Positions 7,671 through 14,458 of a stretch of DNA of 22,664 nucleotides are shown one piece after another. The position numbers and the translations under genes are program-made. Position 1 is the stretch's first letter; each line of letters starts with the position of its first letter. The notes beneath the pieces were generated by a model that saw only the letters and a program-made list of their open reading frames with translations, was not told where the DNA came from and searched no databases. The stretch is from an uncultured Oscillospiraceae bacterium. Its GTDB lineage: Bacteria > Bacillota > Clostridia > Oscillospirales > Oscillospiraceae. The stretch is from assembly GCA_934565615.1 (NCBI GenBank), contig CAKTIH010000021.1, positions 1 to 22,664 of the forward strand, given 5' to 3'.

Positions 7671-8672
7671 ATGTCACTCAAACCTCAGGAAATGAAAGAA
7701 AAAACCAAGGGTATATTCCATCTCTCCCTTACTCCCTTCGATAAAAACGGCGATCTCAACGTCCCGGCGCTGCGCGAGAGCGTCCGCCGCGTGACTGAGA
7801 ACAAGGCACTCGAGGGCGAGGACATCGTCTTTATCGCGCTCGGCACCACTGGCGAGTTCTACGCCATGAGCGAAGCCGAGAACAAGACCGTTGTCGACGT
7901 CGTCTGCGAGGAAGTAAACGGCAAGTTCCCCGTCATGATCGGCTCCGGCCGCGCCGGCACCCGCAACACCGTCGAATTCTCCAAGTACGCCCAGTCCGTG
8001 GGCGCGGACGGACTTCTCATAGTCCCGCCGTACTACACCATGCCCACCACCGACGGCATCATCCGCCACTTTGAGACGATCGCCGAGGCTGTCGATATCG
8101 GCATCACGATATACAACAACCCCGCCGCCAGCAAGCTCTGGCTGCCCATGCCCGTCATCAAGAGGCTGTCCAAGGTCGACAACATCATCGGCCTGAAGGA
8201 AAACACCAACAACCCCAACGCCTTCCTCGGCATGCTCCAGAACATCGACCCGAACGACATGGCGATCTTCGCCGGTCTCGGCCACTTCATGTATCAGTAC
8301 ATGTGCTTCCACGGCTGCAAGGGCTATGTCACCGAGATGCTCAACTATGCTCCTCACCTCGCGCTCGACCTGTACCATGCCGGTCAGGCTGGGGACATCG
8401 CCAAGGTCAGAGAGACCGCGGACAAGATGAACCTGTTCTGGAACTGGGTGTTCCGCCTTGCCGCAAAGCACTCTCAGGTTCCCTCCGCCGTACACGCCAG
8501 CAAGGATCTGCCCACCGACATGCCGTATTATCAGGCCGCGAACAAGGCCGCTGCGGCGCTCTGCGGTATGCCCTCCGGCTATGCGCGTGAGCCTATGGAG
8601 AACATCCCCGAAGAAGAGATCCCCGAGCTGCGCGAGATCCTCAAGCAGATGGGCTGCGACGTCGTCTGCTGA
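7671..8672 (+). CDS. DapA/NanA-family class I lyase (dihydrodipicolinate synthase family), sugar- or organic-acid catabolism
   Basis: This is a 333-residue (beta/alpha)8 protein. Family motifs are GTTGE (58-62), VPPYYTMP (118-125), the catalytic tyrosine in ITIYNNP (Tyr148) and the Schiff-base lysine in GLKEN (Lys176). It is about 35 residues longer than typical DapA, with a C-terminal helical extension. The family covers N-acetylneuraminate lyase, KDG aldolase, keto-deoxyglucarate dehydratase and dihydrodipicolinate synthase. The position behind a TRAP transporter and before a dehydrogenase argues for a catabolic aldolase or dehydratase, not lysine synthesis. The substrate cannot be fixed from sequence. 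GTGGAGG (7656-7662) lies eight bases before the ATG. Confidence 0.85.
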   Translation: MSLKPQEMKEKTKGIFHLSLTPFDKNGDLNVPALRESVRRVTENKALEGEDIVFIALGTTGEFYAMSEAENKTVVDVVCEEVNGKFPVMIGSGRAGTRNTVEFSKYAQSVGADGLLIVPPYYTMPTTDGIIRHFETIAEAVDIGITIYNNPAASKLWLPMPVIKRLSKVDNIIGLKENTNNPNAFLGMLQNIDPNDMAIFAGLGHFMYQYMCFHGCKGYVTEMLNYAPHLALDLYHAGQAGDIAKVRETADKMNLFWNWVFRLAAKHSQVPSAVHASKDLPTDMPYYQAANKAAAALCGMPSGYAREPMENIPEEEIPELREILKQMGCDVVC

Positions 8673-8689
8673 TAACGGAGGAGTTCAAC

Positions 8690-9781
8690 ATGACAGCTTC
8701 TGCAATGGAGATCACGTGCGGGAGATACATACAGGAGCCGGGCGCCTGCCGCTTCCTCGCGGGCGAGCTGAAGCTGATAAGCGCAAAGAAGGCATATATA
8801 ATGGGCGGACGCCGTGCGCTCGATGCAGCGCTTGCCCGCATAGAGGAGTCTCTCAAGGCGGGCGGTATCGATTATCGCGTTGCTGTCTTTGAAGGCTACT
8901 GCACTTACGGCAATGCGCGTGCGCATGCCGACGCGGCTCTTGCTGCCGGGTGCGATGTTATCGTCGGCGTAGGCGGCGGGAAATGCATGGACGCGGCAAA
9001 GGCCGCCGGCAAGATGAGCGGCCTGCCGCTCGGGAACATTCCTACTCAGATGGCGACCTGCGTTGCCTGCACGAACATGGCCATAATGTACGAAGACAGC
9101 GGCGCGTTTATCGGCCCGCTCTACCCCGACCTGCCGATAGCCTTCGTCCTTGCGGACACCGAGCTTCTCGTGCGGGAGCCGCCCAGATATCTTGCCTCCG
9201 GTATCGCCGATGCGATGGCAAAATATCCCGAGGTCCATTTCAGCCAGCGCGGAACATATAGCTGCGTCGAAACGGATGACGCGGCGCTTCAGGTGGCGCA
9301 CGGGATGTCCGTCGCGACATGGAACCTTCTCATGGAAAACGGCAGAAAAGCCTATACAGACTGCGCAAAGCAGGTGCTGAGCAATGAGTTTTCCGCCGTG
9401 ATAAACACGGGGCTCATCTCTACCGGCATCATCTCCGGCCTTGCCCGCGGCAGTAAGCAGCTGGCCATTGCCCATGCCGTATATAACCATTCGACGACCG
9501 TGTTCCCCGAGGTGTGGCGCAGCTACCTTCACGGAGAGATCGTCTCCGTGGGTCTGCTCCTCCAGCAGTATTACAACAACAGCCCCGAGGAGGAGATATC
9601 CGCATATGTCAGGCTGTGCCGCAGCATGGGTGTGCCGGTATGTCTCAGCGATCTCGGACTGAACGGTACTCCCGATGAGCTTGACCGCCTGCATCGCGCG
9701 ATAGCCGCGGATTTCACCGATTTCACCGCTGAAGAATCACGCCGTCTGCGTAGCGAGATGGAGAGAATAATCCGCATATAG
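8690..9781 (+). CDS. Iron-containing alcohol dehydrogenase, glycerol dehydrogenase-like
   Basis: This is a 363-residue member of the GldA-like branch. The nucleotide-binding GVGGGKCMD (93-101) is followed by PTQMATCVACTNMAIMY. The metal ligands fit Asp174 (GIADAMAKYPE), His262 (AIAHAVYNH) and His281 (LHGEIVSVG). The enzyme would interconvert a small alcohol and its aldehyde or ketone with NAD(P)H. Being the last gene of the TRAP/aldolase operon, 17 bases after the lyase stop with GGAGGAG before its ATG, it may reduce the aldehyde released by the lyase, for example glyceraldehyde or lactaldehyde (inference). An adjacent strong hairpin ends the operon. Confidence 0.86.
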   Translation: MTASAMEITCGRYIQEPGACRFLAGELKLISAKKAYIMGGRRALDAALARIEESLKAGGIDYRVAVFEGYCTYGNARAHADAALAAGCDVIVGVGGGKCMDAAKAAGKMSGLPLGNIPTQMATCVACTNMAIMYEDSGAFIGPLYPDLPIAFVLADTELLVREPPRYLASGIADAMAKYPEVHFSQRGTYSCVETDDAALQVAHGMSVATWNLLMENGRKAYTDCAKQVLSNEFSAVINTGLISTGIISGLARGSKQLAIAHAVYNHSTTVFPEVWRSYLHGEIVSVGLLLQQYYNNSPEEEISAYVRLCRSMGVPVCLSDLGLNGTPDELDRLHRAIAADFTDFTAEESRRLRSEMERIIRI

Positions 9782-9808
9782 AAAAACATTTACCCAAACC
9801 AGCAAATG

Positions 9809-9833
9809 CCCCCGGTGCGAAATGCACCGGGGG
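9809..9833. terminator. Hairpin terminator between convergent genes
   Basis: CCCCCGGTGC (9809-9818) and GCACCGGGGG (9824-9833) form a perfect 10-bp GC-rich stem with the loop GAAAT. It lies between the stops of the dehydrogenase and the SirTM gene and could serve both. There is only a weak T-rich tail, so it may be less efficient or act mainly as a 3' stabiliser. Confidence 0.65.
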
Positions 9834-9843
9834 TGTCGTTCGT

Positions 9844-10710
9844 TTATAGCCTCTCCAGCACCGCGCCGATATCGCCGTCTATGCAGATGCTGCGCGCGGC
9901 GATGTCATCGGGCGCATAGGCGTCGCCGAGGTTTATGCAGGCGTAGGTGGCTTTGGGGTTCTTTGCCGTCATGTGCCAGAACGGGTATTTTATAATGACC
10001 GGGGTGTTGTACCCGACCCCGAGCTCCAGAAACAGTATCTTCAGCCCGGCGCGGGTACGGAGAAAATTCTCGTACCGCTCCGCCGCGCGGTGCCAGCCCT
10101 CGTCCTCAACGAAGCTGTCGTCGCTGCGCAGGTTCATCGTCATCGGTTTGCCGCAGTGCGGGCAGCGGGGGATAAGCTCGCTCGGTATTCTGCCGTCCTC
10201 CTGCCGCTCATACATCAGGCGTATCTCCCGCTCGTTGTCAAAGGTCTCCTGACAGCATGGCTCCGAGCACTGGAACAGACCGTAATCCCCCTGCGTGTAG
10301 AACAGGCGCTTCTTGTCAAAGCCCGCTTTCTGAAAGCAGTGGTCCACATTCGTCGTGACGACAAAGTAGTCCTTATCCTTAACGAGCTTCAGCAGCTCCT
10401 CATACACTGGCTTCGGCGCGTCCACATAGCGGTTTATGAAGATGTACCGACTCCAGAAGGCCCAGAACTCCTCCGGTGTTTTGTAGGGATAAAAGCCGCC
10501 GGAATACATATCGTGAAAGCCGTACTTCTCCTCAAAATCGGAGAAATATTTTTCAAAGCGCGCGCCTGAGTACTCATAGCCCGCGGAGGTCGACAGCCCC
10601 GCGCCCGCACCTATCACGACGGCGTCGGCCTCATCGAGCGCGGCCTTAAGGCGCGCTGTCTGCTCCGAGAAGTCCTCTGTATATCTCTTCGTCCCTGTCC
10701 TTGAAAACAT
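9844..10710 (-). CDS. Class M sirtuin (SirTM), putative protein ADP-ribosyltransferase
   Basis: This is a 288-residue sirtuin with class M features. The NAD-binding GAGAGLSTSAGY (34-45) lacks the IPDFRG of deacetylating sirtuins. TTNVDHCFQKAG (119-130) keeps the conserved Asn121 and Asp123. The catalytic histidine position is glutamine (YTQGDYG, Gln140), as in SirTM enzymes that ADP-ribosylate instead of deacetylating. A four-cysteine zinc module is present (Cys148, Cys152/153, Cys183, Cys186). ELGVGYNTP (229-237) and ACIN (257-260) close the fold. The gene overlaps the macrodomain gene by 65 bases; its ATG has AAAGGTG upstream, and no start codon exists between the overlap and the NAD motif, so the overlap is real. 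The carrier protein usually ADP-ribosylated by this class (GcvH-like) is absent here. Confidence 0.88.
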   Translation of the reverse strand: MFSRTGTKRYTEDFSEQTARLKAALDEADAVVIGAGAGLSTSAGYEYSGARFEKYFSDFEEKYGFHDMYSGGFYPYKTPEEFWAFWSRYIFINRYVDAPKPVYEELLKLVKDKDYFVVTTNVDHCFQKAGFDKKRLFYTQGDYGLFQCSEPCCQETFDNEREIRLMYERQEDGRIPSELIPRCPHCGKPMTMNLRSDDSFVEDEGWHRAAERYENFLRTRAGLKILFLELGVGYNTPVIIKYPFWHMTAKNPKATYACINLGDAYAPDDIAARSICIDGDIGAVLERL

Positions 10711-11434
10711 TGAAAATCACCTTTCTGACACTGCTTTCCTCTTGCATGAAATCTTCCACCGTTTTCACGGCGATCTCCGCCGCCCGCTCGTTCGGGAAAT
10801 GGAACTCCCCCGTTGAGATGCAGCAGAACGCCACGCTCTCAAGCCCGTTTTCAGCTGCGAGCTTTAGGCATGAGCGGTAGCAGGAGGCCAGCAGCTCTTC
10901 ATCCCGACGGGTCACGCGCCCGTTGATGATCGGGCCGACAGTGTGCAGAACGTACCGACACGGGAGATTATAGGCCGGCGTTATCTTCGCCCCGCCTGTC
11001 GGCTCCTCGTGCCCCTGCCTGCGCATCAGCTCCGCGCAGTATTCCCGCAGCTCTACTCCCGCATAGCTGTGTATACAGTTGTCGATGCAGCGGTGGTTCG
11101 GGATATAGCAGCCGGTCATACTGGAGTTTGCGGCGTTTACGATCGCGTCGCAGCACAGCGTCGTAATGTCGCCGCGCCAGATATACATACCGCCGCGCAC
11201 CGGCGTGAGGCTGTCGACGTCCGTTATGCCCTTGGCGGTAAGCTCCGCGCGCAGGTACTCGTCCTGCACGCGGAGAAACTCCGGGCTGCACTTACGCGCC
11301 GTGCGCACGTTCATCAGCGCGCGGAGCAGGAGCCGCTGCTCCGCCTCACCTGCCGGGACGCGCGCCCCGCGGTATTCCGGGCGCTCGTCCAGAAGCGCGT
11401 CTATGAGAAAACGCCGACGGTCGGTTCGGTTCAT
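10646..11434 (-). CDS. Zinc-type macrodomain protein, protein ADP-ribosyl hydrolase
   Basis: This is a 262-residue protein. An N-terminal helical extension (about 1-75) precedes a MacroD-like domain: IWRGDITTLCCDAIVNAAN (85-103), then GCYIPNHRCIDNCIH (108-122), GGAKITPAYNLP (147-158) and CISTGEFHFPNERAAEIA (205-222). The NAAN and STG loops bind ADP-ribose. The GCxxPxHxCIDN segment, with His114 and Cys116, matches the zinc-bearing macrodomains encoded beside class M sirtuins, which remove the ADP-ribose added by SirTM. Coupling by a 65-base overlap with the sirtuin gene suggests coordinated amounts of writer and eraser. AAAGGA lies about 11 bases before the ATG. The upstream gene ends 35 bases earlier with no terminator between. 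Confidence 0.9.
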   Translation of the reverse strand: MNRTDRRRFLIDALLDERPEYRGARVPAGEAEQRLLLRALMNVRTARKCSPEFLRVQDEYLRAELTAKGITDVDSLTPVRGGMYIWRGDITTLCCDAIVNAANSSMTGCYIPNHRCIDNCIHSYAGVELREYCAELMRRQGHEEPTGGAKITPAYNLPCRYVLHTVGPIINGRVTRRDEELLASCYRSCLKLAAENGLESVAFCCISTGEFHFPNERAAEIAVKTVEDFMQEESSVRKVIFNVFKDRDEEIYRGLLGADSAP

Positions 11435-11469
11435 TCAGTGTTCAGTCCTTTTGATAGTTATTTTGCCGC

Positions 11470-12273
11470 TTACTTTGCCGGGAAAAAGAAGCCGACGGTC
11501 ATGTCGAGATAATTCATCCCGCTGTACTCCGGGTACTTTTCCATGACGCGCGCCTTCATTTCATCGGCGCTCTCGCACTCGCAGGCGATCTCCTTGAGAT
11601 CGTTCAGATAGTCGATCTTCGTCTGCGCGTCCTTGAGGTCCTCCGGGGTGTAGTGCGAGGTCAGCACAAGGTCAAAGCCCTTGCGGATATAGTAGTTGAG
11701 CTGAGAGATGATCCCGTCGGCATGCGGGCAGCCCGCGACGATGGAATGGCAGTCATGCCCCATCATGTGGGTGTAGACGCAGTTGAGCTCGGGTATCTCG
11801 ACATCGTATGCCTCGGCGTTGGAGCGGATAACGAAGCGGACACCGGCAAGCTCGGTCTCGCCGTCGGCAAGAACATGGCCGGGCTGGCAGATAGATGCGT
11901 CGAAGCTGTCACCGAAGGCCGCCTTGAAGTTCGAGACGAGCGCCGCCCCGCCGCCGTTAGTGTTGTAGGCGACGGAGGATTCCGTGCCGTAGGCCGGGAC
12001 TTCCGGCAGGAAGGACGCGCCCGCAGCATGGTAGGCGACGAGCTTTGCCTCGACGGTGATATTCTCCTGCGTGAGATAATCCGTCAGCTCACTGATGTTG
12101 TCATGGAAGCACGGCAGCTCTATCACAACGCCGCGGCCGTTCTTTTCGATGACGAAAACCTCGTTGTCGATGAGGTCGTGCGTCTGGTAGGCGTGCAGCC
12201 TTGCACTGCCGAAATCATATACCTTAACCTCGCCCTTGGCAAGTTTTACGGACTTATAAGTGTTCTTGTTCAT
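11470..12273 (-). CDS. Degenerate metallo-beta-lactamase-fold protein, function unknown
   Basis: This is a 267-residue protein. Strand pattern and spacing resemble the MBL fold: DNEVFVIEKNGRGVVIELPCFHDN near the N-terminus, AKLVAYHAAGASFLPEVPAYG where the HxHxDH motif should be, GVRFVIRSNAEAYDVEIPELNCVYTHMMGHDCHS in the middle, and LVLTSHYTPEDL near the end. The HxHxDH metal motif is missing: one His (82) remains, followed by Ala-Ala-Gly. His173, His176, His184 and His207 are kept and could bind one metal. No signal peptide is seen. It is the first gene of the operon with the macrodomain and SirTM genes, so it may act in the same ADP-ribosylation or stress circuit. The fold call is by eye; a distinct alpha/beta hydrolase cannot be excluded. 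Confidence 0.55.
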   Translation of the reverse strand: MNKNTYKSVKLAKGEVKVYDFGSARLHAYQTHDLIDNEVFVIEKNGRGVVIELPCFHDNISELTDYLTQENITVEAKLVAYHAAGASFLPEVPAYGTESSVAYNTNGGGAALVSNFKAAFGDSFDASICQPGHVLADGETELAGVRFVIRSNAEAYDVEIPELNCVYTHMMGHDCHSIVAGCPHADGIISQLNYYIRKGFDLVLTSHYTPEDLKDAQTKIDYLNDLKEIACECESADEMKARVMEKYPEYSGMNYLDMTVGFFFPAK

Positions 12274-12373
12274 GTGAAATTCCTCCGAATTAAGTTCAGC
12301 GGGTGTTTCCCCTCTGTGCTTTTTATTTTACTCAGAATTATTCCCGGCACAAGTACGCACAAATCTATTACAT

Positions 12374-12391
12374 AGTCACCTTTTGGTAACT
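12374..12391. promoter_or_regulatory. Candidate TetR operator upstream of the MBL/macrodomain/SirTM operon
   Basis: AGTCACCTTTTGGTAACT is an 18-base imperfect palindrome (six of seven bases per arm pair). It matches the 18-base operator at the tetR promoter at 13 positions, including nearly all of both arms. On the minus strand it is followed at once by TATGTAAT, a possible -10, just as the tetR operator abuts TATAAT; the -35 here is poor (CCCAAG). It lies about 100 bp before the MBL-like start codon. Confidence 0.5.
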
Positions 12392-12414
12392 CTTGGGACG
12401 TGTTTTGAAGTCCC

Positions 12415-12456
12415 TTGCAATATTTTGAATGTTACACTATAATATAGGTGTAACAT
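12415..12456 (+). promoter_or_regulatory. HxlR-gene promoter with a palindrome flanking its -10 box
   Basis: -35 TTGCAA (12415-12420), 17-bp spacer, perfect -10 TATAAT (12438-12443). ATGTTACAC (12429-12437) and GTGTAACAT (12448-12456) are perfect 9-bp inverted arms placed directly around the -10. A protein bound here would block polymerase, so this is very likely the autoregulatory HxlR operator. Confidence 0.75.
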
Positions 12457-12476
12457 CCAAAAGGAGTGCTGCATAT

Positions 12477-12803
12477 ATGCTTACAAAGGAAGAAATGCCC
12501 GTCTGCCCGGTGGCGACTACCGTGGCGCTGATCGGCAGCAAATGGAAGCTGCTCATCATGCGCAACCTGCTCACACGCCCGTGGCGCTTTAACGAGCTGA
12601 AAAAGGACCTGGACGGCATCAGCCAAAAAGTGCTGACCGACAGTCTGCGCTCAATGGAGGCCGACGGCCTGCTTACCCGTACAGTCTATCCCGAAGTCCC
12701 GCCGCGCGTGGAATATACTCTGACGGAGCTTGGCTACAGTCTCCGCCCGATACTGGAAGCAATGCGCGTCTGGGGCGAGGATTACAAGGCCGCGCATGAA
12801 TAA
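12477..12803 (+). CDS. HxlR family winged-helix transcriptional regulator
   Basis: This is a 108-residue regulator. It has the HxlR signature CPVATTVALIGSKWKLLIMRNLL, then RFNELKKDLDGISQKVLTDSLRSMEADGLLTRTVYPEVPPRVEYTLTELG, covering the recognition helix and the beta wing. Cys10 sits where the redox-reactive cysteine of regulators such as YodB is found, so it could sense quinones, aldehydes or oxidants (inference). AAGGAG lies ten bases before ATG 12477. An in-frame ATG at 12429 lies inside the operator and is not the start. It is read divergently from the MBL/macrodomain/SirTM operon and shares a 203-bp control region with it, so it may also act on that operon. Confidence 0.92.
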   Translation: MLTKEEMPVCPVATTVALIGSKWKLLIMRNLLTRPWRFNELKKDLDGISQKVLTDSLRSMEADGLLTRTVYPEVPPRVEYTLTELGYSLRPILEAMRVWGEDYKAAHE

Positions 12804-12825
12804 GCCGCGGTTTCCGCAAACAATA

Positions 12826-12864
12826 CAGCGCCCGGCTCTCAGGCAGTCTGAGATCCGGGCACTG
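12826..12864. terminator. Bidirectional terminator between convergent genes
   Basis: GCCCGG (12830-12835) pairs with CCGGGC (12855-12860), TCTCAG (12837-12842) pairs with CTGAGA (12848-12853), and CAG/CTG extends the base. The loop is GCAGT. CTTTATTTT follows, entering the stop of the minus-strand membrane-protein gene. It separates the HxlR gene from the convergent tetR operon. Confidence 0.8.
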
Positions 12865-12866
12865 CT

Positions 12867-13286
12867 TTATTTTATAAATATCCTCGCAAGCTCCATCGTC
12901 ACGATCTTCGTCACCGCGCCGCCGGACATCACATAGAACCAAACCTCGCGCGCCCGCTGCGTTTTCGCAATGGGCGTCGCGATGGCAGCAATGATGATAA
13001 GCAGCGCACCCGCGCAGCCGACTATCGTCGGGACGCTCACGAGCGGGAATATCCCCGGCGCGCAGCTTCCGTCAATGGCATGCTGGATAGTCTTATCAAG
13101 GCCGTCGCGCGCCGCGGCGAAGCAGCAAACCGCAAGTCCGAAAAGCAGCAGAAAGGCGCTCCTGCGTCCCCAATGCTGGATACCTGCGCGGACGTATATG
13201 GAGTACGCGATAAAGCCCAGCAGGGCAAGCATCATAAGCGTCGTGACCGTGGTCACGGTGTTCCCGAAATACAGCTTCATCTTCAT
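12867..13286 (-). CDS. Small membrane protein of unknown function
   Basis: This is a 139-residue protein with about four hydrophobic helices: TVTTLMMLALLGFIAYSIYV, SAFLLLFGLAVCCFAAA, PTIVGCAGALLIIIAAIA and a last one near WFYVMSGGAVTKIVTMELA. I do not recognise a family. The ATG overlaps the stop of the flavodoxin-like gene as ATGA, with AGGGAG just upstream, so it is translationally coupled and third in the tetR operon. A longer frame starting at 13304 lies inside the upstream gene and is less likely. Pairing with a flavodoxin-like protein could mean a membrane redox or maturation partner, but nothing in the sequence proves this. Confidence 0.72.
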   Translation of the reverse strand: MKMKLYFGNTVTTVTTLMMLALLGFIAYSIYVRAGIQHWGRRSAFLLLFGLAVCCFAAARDGLDKTIQHAIDGSCAPGIFPLVSVPTIVGCAGALLIIIAAIATPIAKTQRAREVWFYVMSGGAVTKIVTMELARIFIK

Positions 13287-13789
13287 CCACGCTCCCTGTA
13301 CCAATCGAGCACGGCGCTTAAGTTAGCGGGCTTCACCCGCTCGCCGCCGTTGAGCATCATATCGAGCATGTCGTCCTCCTCCGGTGTGCGGTCGGCCTTT
13401 TCAGAAAGAGCCTTGCCAACGGTTTTGACCATTATCTCCATCATCGGGCGGTAGACGCCGTGCAGGCTCTTCACATCGAAGTTGCCCTGAAGCGTGAGCA
13501 CCGGGACTCCCGCGGGAACTGTCGTCTTTTTACGCACACTGTCCGTCTGCGTCCCGGTCTGCCCCATGCCGACGGCGCAGACGGCGAACACCTTATAGCG
13601 CCGTGCCGCGGCAGCGTAGCCCTTGACAGAGCCTGCCATGATCCAGCCCATATAAATTACCTCCGCACCCGCGGAGATATACTCCCCCGCCTCGGCTGCG
13701 GAGTACGCGGGCAGCCCGGTCTCGTGCGAGAGCAGCCTCGCATAGCGCTCGGTGCTCCCGGTGTTTGTGGTGTAAATTATTGCGTCCAT
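13283..13789 (-). CDS. Flavodoxin-like protein
   Basis: This is a 168-residue protein with a flavodoxin fold. The start MDAIIYTTNTGSTERYARLLS contains the FMN phosphate loop TTNTGSTE (7-14); EVIYMGWIMAGSVKGY and KVFAVCAVGMG supply the next strands with the glycine-rich flavin contacts. It resembles the flavodoxin domain family of HemG-like proteins. It probably carries electrons through FMN in the cytoplasm. The preferred start is ATG 13789 with GAGG five bases upstream; a GTG at 13828 overlapping the tetR stop is an alternative adding 13 residues. The C-terminal 40 residues (TPEEDDMLDMML...) form a charged helical tail. It lies in one operon with the TetR regulator and a membrane protein. 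Confidence 0.8.
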   Translation of the reverse strand: MDAIIYTTNTGSTERYARLLSHETGLPAYSAAEAGEYISAGAEVIYMGWIMAGSVKGYAAAARRYKVFAVCAVGMGQTGTQTDSVRKKTTVPAGVPVLTLQGNFDVKSLHGVYRPMMEIMVKTVGKALSEKADRTPEEDDMLDMMLNGGERVKPANLSAVLDWYRERG

Positions 13790-13824
13790 AATGTCCTCTT
13801 CTTCCATAAAATGATTCGCCGTGT

Positions 13825-14442
13825 TCACGGCTTTTTACATTCTTTTTCCACTCTGGCAATGAAGCGGTCGATGTGCTCATTCAGCAGCGCCTCGACAGCG
13901 CTCTTATCCTCAGCGCCGTCATAGACGCTGTAGAGCAGGAACACCGGGCCGTAGAAATCCAGCGCAAGCTGCATCGCAGCCTTGTCTGAATCGGTCAGCT
14001 TCCGGAAGATCGCCGCCATGTATTTGACGGGGCCGGCCGCGAGATAGTCCTGATAGAGCCGCGCAAGCTTCTCATCGCGGTACTGCTCCAAGGTCAGCAT
14101 CCGGCGGAAGTTCGTGGCGAACTCCTCCCGCGTCCAGTGGTCAAACTGCGCCCTGCTGTATGCGCGTATCTTTCGGGTGGGCGTGTGTATATACGCCTCG
14201 GCAAAGCCGTTCGGCTCCGTCTCGGGCATCTCATATTCTGCCGCGCGCTCACAGTCCATTTCATTCATACGTTCGACTATCTGATCCAGAATCTCCTGCT
14301 TGCCGGTATAGTGCTTATACAGTGCAGCCTTGGTTATCCCAAGCCGCTGGGCGATATCGCTCATGGACGTGCCTAGATAGCCGCGCTGTGCGAACAACTC
14401 CAGCGCCGTCTCCAATATGCGTTTCTTCGTGTCCTCCGCCAT
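13825..14442 (-). CDS. TetR/AcrR family transcriptional regulator
   Basis: This is a 205-residue regulator. The N-terminal helix-turn-helix is plain: TKKRILETALELFAQRGYLGTSMSDIAQRLGITKAALYKHYTGKQEIL (about 5-52). The C-terminal ligand domain is family-specific and gives no hint of the inducer. AAAGGAG lies just upstream of the ATG. It is the first gene of the operon with the flavodoxin-like and membrane proteins and is very likely autorepressed, because two palindromes overlap its consensus promoter. A similar palindrome upstream of the MBL/macrodomain/SirTM operon suggests that it also controls ADP-ribosylation genes about 2 kb away. Confidence 0.93.
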   Translation of the reverse strand: MAEDTKKRILETALELFAQRGYLGTSMSDIAQRLGITKAALYKHYTGKQEILDQIVERMNEMDCERAAEYEMPETEPNGFAEAYIHTPTRKIRAYSRAQFDHWTREEFATNFRRMLTLEQYRDEKLARLYQDYLAAGPVKYMAAIFRKLTDSDKAAMQLALDFYGPVFLLYSVYDGAEDKSAVEALLNEHIDRFIARVEKECKKP

Positions 14443-14458
14443 AGGCTCTCTCCTTTCG

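Noticed and set aside
9844..12273. Presence of GcvH-like and lipoate ligase genes expected in extended SirTM operons
   Set aside because: Both flanks were read: a terminator and the TRAP operon on one side, HxlR on the other; no such genes are present.
12429..12476. N-terminally extended HxlR start at 12429
   Set aside because: This ATG is inside the operator and upstream of the -10 box, so it cannot be in the mRNA from that promoter; ATG 12477 has AAGGAG.
13818..13831. GCCGTG-TT-CACGGC followed by TTTTT as a plus-strand terminator
   Set aside because: It lies at the tetR/flavodoxin junction inside a minus-strand operon, with no plus-strand gene ending there, and a two-base loop makes the full stem impossible.
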